Assembly (NCBI RefSeq): GCF_036323495.1
Contig: NZ_AP028947.1
Location: 558,001-622,000 of the forward strand
Direction: 5' to 3'
Length of the DNA: 64,000 bases
Source of the DNA: Limnobacter thiooxidans
GTDB taxonomy: Bacteria > Pseudomonadota > Gammaproteobacteria > Burkholderiales > Burkholderiaceae_B
Positions 7,237-16,477 of the stretch are shown in pieces. Both the position numbers and the translations under genes were made by a program. The first letter of the stretch is position 1, and each line of letters opens with the position of its first letter. Under the pieces are notes generated by a model, which did not search any database, was not told where the DNA came from, and was given only the letters and a program-made list of their open reading frames with translations.

Positions 7237-10173
7237 ATGCTAACCAGCCAGGAATCCACTGATTTGGCGACTAATTTGGCGAACAACACGCCCACGTCCG
7301 CAGCCAGAACTGCCCCCGCAGCACCGGCAGCTGACAGTGTTTATGCAAACTACAAAATTATTCGCCGAAATGGTGCCGTGGTTGGTTTCGAGCCCAGCAA
7401 GATTGCCGTGGCCATGACAAAAGCATTTCTGGCCGTCAACGGTGGTCAAGGCGCTGCTTCTGCCCGCATTCGCGAACTGGTTGAGCAAATGACCGGTAGC
7501 GTGGTGAACGCACTGGTGCGTCGCCAGCCTTCCGGCGGTATTTTCCACATTGAAGACATCCAGGATCAGGTTGAACTGGCCCTGATGCGTTCCGGCGAAG
7601 CCGAAGTGGCCCGCGCCTACGTGTTGTACCGTGAGCGCCGCGCGCAGGAACGTGCAGCCAAGCAGGTTCAGCAGGCCGAGCAGCACGCCTTGAATGTGGT
7701 CGATGGCGACATGACCCGCCCGCTCGATGTGGACGCGTTGAAAGCGCTGATCGAAAGCGCCGCTGTGGGCCTGAATGAAATCGACGTGGCACACCTTCAG
7801 AAAGAAACCCTGAAGAACCTGTACGACGGCGTGAAAATCGATGAGGTGTTCAAGTCTGCAATTCTGGCCTCACGCGCCATGATCGAGAATGAGCCAAGCT
7901 ACACACTGGTCACTTCCCGCTTGCTGCTGCACACGATCCGCCGTGAAATCGTTGGCCGTGAAATTGCGCAAGATGAAATGGCGCAGGTGTATCCCGAATA
8001 TTTCCCACAGTTCATCAAGAAGGGTATTGCCGCTGGTTTGCTGGACAACCGCCTGGCCCAGTTCGACATGAAGAAGCTGGGTGCAGCCCTGAAATACGAA
8101 CGCGACTTGCAGTTCGATTACCTCGGTCTGCAAACTCTGTACGACCGTTACTTCCTGCACGTGGAAGGCACCCGCATTGAAATGCCGCAAGCGTTTTACA
8201 TGCGCGTGGCCATGGGCCTGGCATTGAACGAAGTGGACCGCGAAGCACGTGCCATCGAGTTCTATGAAGTGTTGTCGACTTTCGACTTCATGAGCTCCAC
8301 GCCCACACTGTTCAACAGTGGCACCATTCGTTCGCAGTTGTCTTCCTGCTACCTCACCACCATTGGTGACGACCTGGACGACATCTATGAAGGCATCAAG
8401 GAAAACGCACTGCTGAGCAAGTTCGCAGGTGGCCTGGGCAACGACTGGACACCCGTGCGCGCCTTGGGCAGCCACATCAAGGGCACCAACGGCAAGTCAC
8501 AAGGCGTGGTGCCATTCCTGAAAGTGGTGAACGACACCGCAGTGGCCGTAAACCAGGGTGGCAAGCGCAAGGGCGCGGTATGTGCCTACCTGGAAACATG
8601 GCACCTGGACATTGAAGAATTCCTGGAGCTGCGCAAGAACACCGGCGACGACCGCCGCCGCACGCACGACATGAACACCGCGAACTGGATTCCCGACCTG
8701 TTCATGAAGCGCGTGATGGAAGGTGGTAACTGGACATTGTTCAGCCCATCGGATGCGCCTGATCTGCACGACTTGTACGGCAAGGCCTTCGAGAAAGCCT
8801 ATGTGGGTTACGAAGAAAAAGCCGCACGTGGCGACTTGAAATTGTTCAAAACCGTGGAAGCGGCCAAGCTGTGGAGAAAAATTCTCTCCATGCTGTTTGA
8901 AACCGGTCACCCCTGGATCACATTCAAAGACCCTTGCAACATTCGCAGCCCCCAGCAACACGTGGGCGTGGTGCACTCGTCGAACCTGTGTACAGAAATT
9001 ACACTGAACACCAACGAGAACGAAATTGCGGTGTGCAACCTGGGTTCTGTGAACCTGACGCGCCACCTGAAGCCTGCCGACAACGGCGAGCTGGTGCTGG
9101 ACCACGACAAGCTGCAGAAAACTGTGGGCGTGGCCATGCGCATGCTGGACAACGTGATCGATATCAACTACTACGCAGTGGCCAAGGCACGCAATTCCAA
9201 CCTGCGTCACCGCCCCGTGGGCATGGGCATGATGGGCTTCCAGGATGCGCTGCACATGATGCGCAAGCCTTACGCTTCACGCGACGCAGTTGAGTTCGCC
9301 GATGAAAGCATGGAAGCCATTTGCTACTACGCTTACGAAGCATCAACAGAATTGGCTGCTGAGCGCGGTGCATACAGCACCTTCAAGGGCTCACTGTGGG
9401 ACAAGGGCATTTTGCCACTTGATTCATTGAAGCTGCTGGAAGAAGAGCGTGGTGGTTACGTGGAAGTGGACACCTCCAGCCGTATGAACTGGGATGGCCT
9501 GCGCGCCAAGATCAAGCAGCACGGCATGCGCAACTCCAACTGCGTGGCCATTGCGCCCACAGCCACCATCTCGAACATCATTGGCGTGGCGGCTTCCATT
9601 GAGCCCACATTCCAGAACTTGTACGTGAAGTCGAACCTGAGCGGTGAATTCACCATCGTGAACGAACACCTGGTGCGCGACTTGAAGCGTCTGGGCATTT
9701 GGGACGAAGTGATGATTTCTGACCTGAAGTACTTCGATGGCTCAGTGATGAAGATTGACCGCATTCCGGAAGATTTGAAGCGCCTGTACGCCACAGCCTT
9801 CGAGATGGACCCTCGCTGGTTGGTTGAAGCGGCTGCACGTCGCCAGAAGTGGATTGACCAGGGTCAAAGCCTGAACATCTACATGTCAGGTGTCAGCGGC
9901 AAGCGTTTGGATGACACCTACAAGCTGGCCTGGATCCGCGGTTTGAAAACCACGTATTACCTGCGCACCATTGGTGCCACGCATGCCGAGAAGTCGACTT
10001 TGTCGGGTGGTGAGTTGAACTCCGTGAATGCGGAAGGTGGTGCGTCAGCAGCCTTTACTTCAGCACCAGCCACAGGCTTGGTGCCTAACCTGCCCGAACA
10101 GGAAGTGGAAGGCAAGGTGTGCACCATGCGCCCCGGCGACGCAGGCTTTGATGAATGCGAGGCGTGCCAGTAA
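7237..10173 (+). CDS. nrdA: Ribonucleoside-diphosphate reductase class Ia, alpha subunit
   Basis: The large subunit of aerobic ribonucleotide reductase, which makes deoxyribonucleotides from ribonucleoside diphosphates. The 978-residue product has an N-terminal low-complexity Ala/Thr lead, an ATP-cone (about residues 35-130: RRNGAVVGFEPSKIAVAMTK), the ten-strand barrel with SSCYLTTIGDD and SSNLCTEITLNTN (active-site Cys region), and a C-terminal redox pair CEACQ. At 978 residues it is longer than E. coli NrdA (761), as is typical of betaproteobacterial forms. The ATG at 7237 has an AGGAGA site 8 bases upstream; an upstream GTG in frame overlaps the NrdR box and is unlikely. nrdB follows after 109 bases. 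Confidence 0.96.
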   Translation: MLTSQESTDLATNLANNTPTSAARTAPAAPAADSVYANYKIIRRNGAVVGFEPSKIAVAMTKAFLAVNGGQGAASARIRELVEQMTGSVVNALVRRQPSGGIFHIEDIQDQVELALMRSGEAEVARAYVLYRERRAQERAAKQVQQAEQHALNVVDGDMTRPLDVDALKALIESAAVGLNEIDVAHLQKETLKNLYDGVKIDEVFKSAILASRAMIENEPSYTLVTSRLLLHTIRREIVGREIAQDEMAQVYPEYFPQFIKKGIAAGLLDNRLAQFDMKKLGAALKYERDLQFDYLGLQTLYDRYFLHVEGTRIEMPQAFYMRVAMGLALNEVDREARAIEFYEVLSTFDFMSSTPTLFNSGTIRSQLSSCYLTTIGDDLDDIYEGIKENALLSKFAGGLGNDWTPVRALGSHIKGTNGKSQGVVPFLKVVNDTAVAVNQGGKRKGAVCAYLETWHLDIEEFLELRKNTGDDRRRTHDMNTANWIPDLFMKRVMEGGNWTLFSPSDAPDLHDLYGKAFEKAYVGYEEKAARGDLKLFKTVEAAKLWRKILSMLFETGHPWITFKDPCNIRSPQQHVGVVHSSNLCTEITLNTNENEIAVCNLGSVNLTRHLKPADNGELVLDHDKLQKTVGVAMRMLDNVIDINYYAVAKARNSNLRHRPVGMGMMGFQDALHMMRKPYASRDAVEFADESMEAICYYAYEASTELAAERGAYSTFKGSLWDKGILPLDSLKLLEEERGGYVEVDTSSRMNWDGLRAKIKQHGMRNSNCVAIAPTATISNIIGVAASIEPTFQNLYVKSNLSGEFTIVNEHLVRDLKRLGIWDEVMISDLKYFDGSVMKIDRIPEDLKRLYATAFEMDPRWLVEAAARRQKWIDQGQSLNIYMSGVSGKRLDDTYKLAWIRGLKTTYYLRTIGATHAEKSTLSGGELNSVNAEGGASAAFTSAPATGLVPNLPEQEVEGKVCTMRPGDAGFDECEACQ

Positions 10174-10190
10174 GTTGCCAGCAAGAGAAT

Positions 10191-10214
10191 GGCAAGCCCT
10201 TTCCAGGGCTTGCC
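10191..10214 (+). repeat. Perfect 10-bp hairpin between nrdA and nrdB
   Basis: GGCAAGCCCT and AGGGCTTGCC enclose a TTCC loop. No T-run follows, so it is more likely an mRNA stabiliser or partial pause signal that sets the nrdA:nrdB ratio than a full terminator. Confidence 0.6.
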
Positions 10215-10282
10215 CCGCTGAGAAAAAGTGCACATAATTAATCTGTTAATTTATACAGTGTATTGTTAAGGAGTAAGAAGAT

Positions 10283-11491
10283 ATGCTGGGTTGGGACGAC
10301 GAATTTGACACTGCCATGGGCAAAACCGCAGCCGCTGCAAAGCCTGCTGCCCCATTGGCTCCAAGCATGAATTCCGTGGCCTCTGGCTTTGCTGCGCCAG
10401 CAGCCAGCCAGGGTCTGTATCAGCAAGCTGCGCGCCCTGTGCAGCCTGCTGCCGCCAAGGAAGGCGCAACAGCCGGCCGCGTGAATGCTGCCGACAAGCG
10501 CGTGATCAACGGCACCACCGACGTGAACCAGTTGGTGCCTTTCAAATACAAATGGGCTTGGGAAAAGTACCTGAGCCAGTGCGCCAACCACTGGATGCCG
10601 CAAGAAATCAACATGGACCGCGACATCGCCTTGTGGAAAGACCCCAACGGGTTGACCGAAGACGAGCGCCGCATTGTGAAGCGCAACCTGGGCTTTTTTG
10701 TAACGGCCGATTCATTGGCTGCCAACAACATTGTGCTGGGCACGTACCGCCACATCACCGCGCCTGAATGCCGCCAGTTTTTGCTGCGCCAGGCTTTTGA
10801 TGAAGCCATTCACACCCACGCGTACCAGTACATTGTGGAAAGCCTGGGCATTCCCGAAGCAGAAACTTTCAACGCGTACAACGAAATTTCCTGCATCAAG
10901 GCCAAAGACGATTTCCTGATTCCGTTCATCGACGTGCTGACCGACCCTGAGTTCAAAACCGGCACGCTGGAAAACGATCAGAAACTGCTGAAAAGCCTGA
11001 TCGCCTTTGCGTGCATCATGGAAGGCATGTTCTTCTACGTGGGCTTTGTGCAAATTCTGGCGTTGGGCCGCCAGAACAAGATGATTGGCGCTGCCGAACA
11101 GTTCCAGTACATTTTGCGCGACGAGTCTGCACACTGCACATTCGGTATCGACCTGATCAACACCGTGAAACTGGAAAACCCACACTTGTGGACCCCGGAA
11201 TTCAAGGAAGAAATCAAGGTCATGTTCCGCAAGGCTGTTGAACTTGAACACGCTTACGCTGTGGACACCATGCCACGTGGCGTGTTGGGTTTGAACTCAG
11301 CCCAGTTCATGGAATACATGAAATTCATCTGTAACCGCCGTTCCAACCAGATTGGCTTGGGCACCTTGTACGAAGGCGCAACCAACCCATTCCCATGGAT
11401 GTCCGAGATGATGGACTTGAAGAAAGAAACCAACTTCTTCGAACGCCGCGTGACTGAATACCAAACCGGTGGGGCGTTGAACTGGGAGTGA
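10283..11491 (+). CDS. nrdB: Ribonucleoside-diphosphate reductase class Ia, beta subunit
   Basis: The diiron-tyrosyl radical subunit partner of NrdA. The 402-residue product has an N-terminal Ala-rich lead (about 60 residues) and then the ferritin-like core: metal-ligand helices with [18 protein letters not shown] and [14 protein letters not shown], and the ELEHAY helix. The C-terminus ends in a short tail ([11 protein letters not shown]) that in this family docks into NrdA. The ATG has a clear AAGGAG site. The gene is followed by a strong terminator, closing the nrdAB operon. Confidence 0.96.
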   Translation: MLGWDDEFDTAMGKTAAAAKPAAPLAPSMNSVASGFAAPAASQGLYQQAARPVQPAAAKEGATAGRVNAADKRVINGTTDVNQLVPFKYKWAWEKYLSQCANHWMPQEINMDRDIALWKDPNGLTEDERRIVKRNLGFFVTADSLAANNIVLGTYRHITAPECRQFLLRQAFDEAIHTHAYQYIVESLGIPEAETFNAYNEISCIKAKDDFLIPFIDVLTDPEFKTGTLENDQKLLKSLIAFACIMEGMFFYVGFVQILALGRQNKMIGAAEQFQYILRDESAHCTFGIDLINTVKLENPHLWTPEFKEEIKVMFRKAVELEHAYAVDTMPRGVLGLNSAQFMEYMKFICNRRSNQIGLGTLYEGATNPFPWMSEMMDLKKETNFFERRVTEYQTGGALNWE

Positions 11492-11515
11492 TTTTTTAGC
11501 TTCCGGATTGATGAC

Positions 11516-11545
11516 AAAAAGAGCAGCCTTCGGGCTGCTTTTTTA
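11516..11545 (+). terminator. Rho-independent terminator of nrdAB
   Basis: AGCAGCC (11522-11528), a TTCG tetraloop, GGCTGCT (11533-11539) and a T-run to 11545; the A5 run at 11516-11520 extends the stem. A textbook terminator. Confidence 0.92.
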
Positions 11546-11663
11546 TTTTAAAAGTGCCTGTGAGCATGCCGTTTTGTCAGCAGGGGGAAAGGTAAAAATC
11601 GCCGTCTGGATTGAGAGGTAGTCACGCCTGTGATAGTTTTGAAGCACTCACCACAAGGCACAG

Positions 11664-13343
11664 ATGAACGCGTCGAATTTCTACACCCTGAAAGCCGAAG
11701 ATTGCTTTGCACAGTACCAGGCCCTGAGCTTTGAGCAAGTGCACAGGGACTGGCTTGATTTGTTGCCGGGGAAGGCCGGGTTGGCATTGGATGTGGGTGC
11801 AGGCAGCGGCCGCGATGCTGCTGCCTTGGCTGCACGTGGTTGGGATGTGGTGGCCGTAGAGCCAGCCGACGGGTTGATGAATTTGGGTCGACAGCACACG
11901 CAAGGTTTGGCGGTGCACTGGATCAACGACACTTTGCCGCAGCTTGCGCAGGTGCGGGTGCTGAGCCAGACATACGATCTGATTTTATTGTCTGCAGTGT
12001 GGATGCATCTGCCCGAAAGTACACGCGAAAGAGCGTTTCGTGTTCTGGCCAATTTGTTGGCACCCGGTGGCGTGCTGGTGATCAGTTTGCGCCACGGCCC
12101 CAGTACCGATGAAAGGGTGTTTCATAGTGTGTCTGTGGCCGAGCTGGAGCAGTTTGCCAAGCAACAGGCTTTGAAGCCACTGCGTGTTTCCAGAACCGAT
12201 GACGAGCTGCAACGCAAACAGGTGAATTGGGAAACGGTGGTGTTCCAGTTGCTCGACAATGGCACAGGTGCATTGCCAACTGTTCGCTACATCATTGTGA
12301 ACGACAGCAAAGCGGCCACTTACAAATTGGGGCTTTTGCGCAGTGTCACCTTGATTGCAGAAACTTTGCCAGGCCTTGTTCTTCGCCGCAACGACACTGA
12401 AGTGGTGTTGCCCCTGGGGGCGGTGGCGCTGGTGTGGCTGCAACTGTATCTGCCCTTGCTGGCCAGGCACAACATCCGCCAGAACCCACAGGGCAGTTAC
12501 GGATTTGCAAAAGCTGCATTTTTTGAGCTTGGTCGCTTGTCCACATTCGATTTGCAAGTGGGCAGTCGCTTTGAAGGTCCCCAGGCCAAGTGCGTGCACC
12601 AAGCTTTGAAAGACGCCGCCAATAATATTCTGAAAATGCCGACTCACTACATCACTTGGCCGGGTACCAACCAGCCCGTGTTTGTAGGTCAAACTTTCCG
12701 AACCCGTTTCATTGGCCAGCACATTTGCCTGGACAAGGAATATTTCAGCAGTTTCGGCGAGTTCAGTGTACCCACCGCAATATGGGACTGCTGCAGCCAA
12801 TACGCCTGCTGGATCGACCCCGCGCTGGTGAATGAATGGGCGCTGGTCAGCAAAGGCTGGAACAAGGAAATTGCTGCAAGCACCATTCGCGATGCGCTTG
12901 AACTGAATCCGCCTAAACGTAGTGTCACTGCGGCACGCAACATCGCACTTGAATTGATTGGGTCAAAAGCCGATCTGCGGTGTGTGTGGACTGCAGGTAA
13001 GTTAACCGATACAAACCTTGCAATTGATCACTGTTTTCCGTGGGCACGCTGGCGCAACAATGACCTGTGGAACCTGCTGCCCGCCACCGATAAAGCCAAC
13101 AGCAGCAAGTCGGATAAGTTGCCTTCTGCACCCTTGATGGAGAAATCGAAACCATCCATCACCGGGTGGTGGCAGGAAGGGTATTTGCACTCGCCGCTGG
13201 AGGAAAGCTTTTGGGTACAGGCCAAGGCAGCCTTGCCTTTGGGCGAGCAGGTGAACGATGTCAGCGGCCTGTTTGATGCGATGTGTTTGCAACGGGCAGT
13301 GTTGCGCAAGAACCAGCGGATAGAGGAGTGGGGAAAGGTTTAG
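11664..13343 (+). CDS. SAM methyltransferase-HNH endonuclease fusion protein
   Basis: A 559-residue two-enzyme fusion. Residues about 1-200 are a class I SAM-dependent methyltransferase of the small-molecule/UbiE-like type: motif I DVGAGSG (43-49), acidic end VAVEP, motif LLSAVWMH and LAPGGVLVISL. Residues about 205-430 are a helical region (KAATYKLGLLR; VVLPLGAVALVWLQLYLPLL). The C-terminal part is an HNH nuclease: Cys440, AIDHCFPW (His456), DLWNLLP (Asn470) and ANSSKSDKLP. No signal peptide. The pairing suggests a restriction- or defence-like role, but the methyltransferase does not look like a DNA adenine or cytosine methylase (no DPPY or PC motif seen), so the substrate is open. It starts an accessory region after nrdB. 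Confidence 0.8.
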   Translation: MNASNFYTLKAEDCFAQYQALSFEQVHRDWLDLLPGKAGLALDVGAGSGRDAAALAARGWDVVAVEPADGLMNLGRQHTQGLAVHWINDTLPQLAQVRVLSQTYDLILLSAVWMHLPESTRERAFRVLANLLAPGGVLVISLRHGPSTDERVFHSVSVAELEQFAKQQALKPLRVSRTDDELQRKQVNWETVVFQLLDNGTGALPTVRYIIVNDSKAATYKLGLLRSVTLIAETLPGLVLRRNDTEVVLPLGAVALVWLQLYLPLLARHNIRQNPQGSYGFAKAAFFELGRLSTFDLQVGSRFEGPQAKCVHQALKDAANNILKMPTHYITWPGTNQPVFVGQTFRTRFIGQHICLDKEYFSSFGEFSVPTAIWDCCSQYACWIDPALVNEWALVSKGWNKEIAASTIRDALELNPPKRSVTAARNIALELIGSKADLRCVWTAGKLTDTNLAIDHCFPWARWRNNDLWNLLPATDKANSSKSDKLPSAPLMEKSKPSITGWWQEGYLHSPLEESFWVQAKAALPLGEQVNDVSGLFDAMCLQRAVLRKNQRIEEWGKV

Positions 13344-13402
13344 TGCCGGTTCTGGAGTTTGAAATGCTCGGCTTGGAAAGCGGACTTAAACCAGGTTATC
13401 AG

Positions 13403-13819
13403 CTAAGCAGCAACATCTTGACCTTGCTGCCGGCGACGACGCAAGGCAACCAGCACCGCAAGATACGAACCCGCGACAAAATCAAATGACAGGCAGAACT
13501 CTCCCCACCATGAAGGCACACCGGGGTTGTCCACCAAACCGACATGGGCGATGTCGTACAGCCCGTGCGCAATGAGTCCTAGCGCGACCAACAATTGCCA
13601 GCGGCGTGAGCCCAGCATTGCAACAGCCAAGAATGCAGAAAACACGACCAGCTCGACCAGAAAAGCCTGTTGTGACTCAGCCATTGCAGCAAAGAGCAGG
13701 TAGTACGACGCAATAACGATAAGGATGACCGGATAGAAGCTGCGATCCTTATCGAAGCCTGCCGCCCCTGCAGAAAGGCAAACCACCAAAGCCAGAGCTG
13801 CTCCAACCAAGTACTCCAT
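13403..13819 (-). CDS. Small four-helix membrane protein, unknown
   Basis: A 138-residue hydrophobic protein with about four membrane helices (YLVGAALALVVCLSAGAAGF; YPVILIVIASYYLLFAAMA; VELVVFSAFLAVAML; WQLLVALGLIAHGLYDIAHV), a short soluble loop PGVPSWWGEFC, a last helix and an Arg-rich C-terminus. I do not recognise a named family. It lies 91 bases downstream of the nuclease-helicase-S24 gene on the same strand and could be co-transcribed with it. Confidence 0.65.
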   Translation of the reverse strand: MEYLVGAALALVVCLSAGAAGFDKDRSFYPVILIVIASYYLLFAAMAESQQAFLVELVVFSAFLAVAMLGSRRWQLLVALGLIAHGLYDIAHVGLVDNPGVPSWWGEFCLSFDFVAGSYLAVLVALRRRRQQGQDVAA

Positions 13820-13910
13820 GAATGTGGGCCCCCCATTGCACGCTAACTGGATCTGTAGAAAAAATGGCGATATCCATTTGCCTGAACATTACCAGCCCTT
13901 AAACCCACAT

Positions 13911-16412
13911 TCAAATCACTGTCAAAAACTCCGCAATCACAACCATTCCCTCCGCATCCTCAGCACTCAGTACGATCGCTTCATGCTTGTCATTCGTCGA
14001 CTCTGGGCTCAACACAACCACAGAGTTCACCCATCCATCTCCATCCTCACGCTTTTCGCTTTTGTAGCGTTTAATCGTGTATTGCCCACCCAGTTCGGGG
14101 TCTGAAATGTTGCGGTGTTGAACCACCACAATTTTTCCGTTGCGGGTGCCTTGCGGGTTGGAGTGAAACAGGCACCATGCGCCGGGTGGTATGCGTTTGT
14201 TCATCGAGTCGCCTTCGACGCGGGCCACAAAATAGCCATCGCTTGCACGCAGGTGCTCAGGCAACACAACATGGTCAAACGTGTCAGCCTCCTGGTATTC
14301 GCTGAACTGGCCCGCGGCAAATTTCAGATCAAAAATCGGCACGCTGTTGGCAGCCTCCTGACCTGCTTGCACAATCGGCAAATCCAGACCTTCGTACTTG
14401 CTCAGCACAGGTGGAGTTTCTACTTTGCCAAACCCGGCCACCAAGGCTGAAAAGTGCACACGTGTTTCGTCGTCGGTGAAGTACACGTAGCAGCCCTTCA
14501 TTCCGCGTGTTAGCAGGGTTTTGTAAGTGTTCTTGATCACAGTGTCGGCCATTGCAAGATTCTTGGCACGGTCGGTTTTCAGGCCGCCTTTGAAGCCCTT
14601 GATACTTTGGTCCATGTTGCTGCGCTTTAATGCATCGGTGACTACATCGCCATTGCGCACCACAAAGTCTGGTCCAACAATGACCCCCACGTAATCAAGT
14701 TCCAGCCCTTGGCAGGTGTGTATGCAACCCACCTGTTCAACGCTGTTGGGCTTAATAATCCAGGTGCTGCCGTCGTCGCTCAAATTCCACTTTGCTTGGT
14801 AGCTGTACTCGGGAAACTCAATGTCGAAAGCTTGCGGGTTTTTTTTGCTTTTCCAGTCCCAGCAGTAGCCAGCCACCACGCGGGCTTTGTTGTTGATTTT
14901 GTTTTTCTCGCGAATGGCCTGGTGCATTTCTGCCGGATTGTCGAATACCTTGAATTCGAAGTCCAATCCGTCCATGTTCAGGTTGGCGGTGGGCTTGATT
15001 TGCAGGTGGTGGTTCAGCCAGGCAATATAACCATCGCTGCCATTACAGCGGAATTGCGAGCGCAGTTCTTGCTCATACACTGTGGCACCCAGCGCTTGTG
15101 CCCACTTGTGTATTTCTGCCTTGCTGCCAATGTCTTTGAAGGTCACGCGCTGGTCTTCGTCCACGAAAAAAATGCAGAGCTTGCTGGCATGAATCAATTC
15201 TTTAACCTGGTTCTCGCCAAGGTTGCCGTACAAACCTCCTTTTTCATTCAGGCGGTGGGCTTCGTCTACCAACAAAACGTCGAATTGATTGCGTACGTTG
15301 TCAATGTAACCGCCCGATCCGCGGAACATATTTGCAATCCGAGTTTGTGAAAATGTACCCGTTAAACGAGCCTGAAAAACCGCACGCGGCGCTGCATTTT
15401 TCGACACGTACTGGCAGACCTTGCCTTGCTGCGTGAATTCGTTCAGCAAGTTGATCGCCACCACCGATTTTCCCGTGCCTGGCCCACCTTCCACAATCAG
15501 CACGCGCTTTTGTTCAGTATCGCGCGCATGGGCCAAATCGAGCGCCATTTCATACACTAGCTTCTGGTCGTCGATCATCAGGAATTCGCGCTTGCCTTGC
15601 AGCATGCTGGTCAGGCTGTCGGCCAGGTTTTTCGATGGGCGAATTTTTCCGTGTTCAATGCGGTACATCAAATCGCTTTTGTCGCCGTACTTCACATGCC
15701 GTTTCAAAAACTCGGAAAGCCTGCGGGCGTCTTTGGAAATGAAAACCGGGGCTTTGTCGGTGTGGGCTTTGTAGAACGGGTCGTTTATGACCGAATCGCT
15801 GTGCAGGTTATGTAGATATGCACAGGCACCCAGGCGTACCTTTTCATTCTGTACCACCTCGGAATAGTCTTCGATCAGCGCGGCATAAGTCCACGCCTGG
15901 TAAGAAGGGTGGGGCGTGTTGATATTGCCTTTGCCTAGCCAGGTGTTCACCACCGCATCTTGCCCGGTCGCTTGCACTTCGCTCCATTGCTTCAGTTCAA
16001 TGATTACCGCACATTCTTCAAGCTGGGCGTTGCGGCCAGTCAATATGAAATCAATGCGTTTGCCGGTCAGCGGAATGTTGTATTCGATTGAAACCAGCGA
16101 GTCACCGGGAATGTCCGGGTCGATCAACACCTGCCGCATTTCTTTCATGGAGTTGCGCCAGGAATTCACCTCGGACTGGCCAGCCTTGCGAAACAGTTTG
16201 CGTTGGAACTCGCGGTGAATGACGTCATGGATTTGATCGTCCAGTACGTCGTCCAGAAACTTCGATTTGCGGGCGGTGTAGACAATCATCGGGAATGCAG
16301 TTTGTTCTTGTGCCTTGAATGTATCAGGAATTGTTGTTTCGCAAAACCATTCCGGGTGAGCGTGGCCGGGGCCATAAATGGGTGGGGGAGGTCTTGATGT
16401 GGTTTGGGTCAT
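13911..16412 (-). CDS. PD-(D/E)XK nuclease - DUF2075 helicase - S24/LexA protease fusion
   Basis: An 833-residue three-part protein. Residues about 100-150 hold a PD-(D/E)XK-like core: Asp121 (RIDF), then Glu139-Leu-Lys141 (IIELK). Residues about 300-650 are a DUF2075/SF1-type P-loop helicase: Walker A GGPGTGKS (309-316), Walker B VDEAH (382-386), and helicase-like HTCQGLELDYVGVIVG. Residues about 690-833 are an S24 (LexA/UmuD) domain: candidate self-cleavage bond Ala700-Gly701 (FAAGQF), Ser736 in EGDSMNK, and Lys781 in YTIKRY. The Gly-to-Ser distance (35) matches LexA (34). The domains are known separately; I infer that self-cleavage could switch or release the nuclease-helicase part, as in defence or damage response. 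The start is uncertain: GAGG sits very close to the ATG. Divergent from the M23 gene. Confidence 0.85.
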   Translation of the reverse strand: MTQTTSRPPPPIYGPGHAHPEWFCETTIPDTFKAQEQTAFPMIVYTARKSKFLDDVLDDQIHDVIHREFQRKLFRKAGQSEVNSWRNSMKEMRQVLIDPDIPGDSLVSIEYNIPLTGKRIDFILTGRNAQLEECAVIIELKQWSEVQATGQDAVVNTWLGKGNINTPHPSYQAWTYAALIEDYSEVVQNEKVRLGACAYLHNLHSDSVINDPFYKAHTDKAPVFISKDARRLSEFLKRHVKYGDKSDLMYRIEHGKIRPSKNLADSLTSMLQGKREFLMIDDQKLVYEMALDLAHARDTEQKRVLIVEGGPGTGKSVVAINLLNEFTQQGKVCQYVSKNAAPRAVFQARLTGTFSQTRIANMFRGSGGYIDNVRNQFDVLLVDEAHRLNEKGGLYGNLGENQVKELIHASKLCIFFVDEDQRVTFKDIGSKAEIHKWAQALGATVYEQELRSQFRCNGSDGYIAWLNHHLQIKPTANLNMDGLDFEFKVFDNPAEMHQAIREKNKINNKARVVAGYCWDWKSKKNPQAFDIEFPEYSYQAKWNLSDDGSTWIIKPNSVEQVGCIHTCQGLELDYVGVIVGPDFVVRNGDVVTDALKRSNMDQSIKGFKGGLKTDRAKNLAMADTVIKNTYKTLLTRGMKGCYVYFTDDETRVHFSALVAGFGKVETPPVLSKYEGLDLPIVQAGQEAANSVPIFDLKFAAGQFSEYQEADTFDHVVLPEHLRASDGYFVARVEGDSMNKRIPPGAWCLFHSNPQGTRNGKIVVVQHRNISDPELGGQYTIKRYKSEKREDGDGWVNSVVVLSPESTNDKHEAIVLSAEDAEGMVVIAEFLTVI

Positions 16413-16454
16413 ACCTCGTTTTGACAGAATGCTGAGCAGAATCTAATGTCGACT

Positions 16455-16470
16455 CCTTTTGCGCAAAAGG
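16455..16470. promoter_or_regulatory. 16-bp perfect palindrome in divergent promoter region
   Basis: CCTTTTGCGCAAAAGG is its own reverse complement. It lies in the 65-base gap between the divergent nuclease-helicase gene and the M23 gene and covers the AAAAGG ribosome site of the latter. It is a likely operator or a hairpin that masks translation. It does not match the SOS box. Confidence 0.5.
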
Positions 16471-16477
16471 TTTGCAA

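Noticed and set aside
11985..12800. 271-residue frame antisense to the methyltransferase-HNH gene
   Set aside because: The opposite strand carries recognisable methyltransferase and HNH motifs; this frame has none.
16413..16477. SOS (LexA) box before the nuclease-helicase-S24 gene
   Set aside because: No CTGT-N8-ACAG match was found between the divergent genes.
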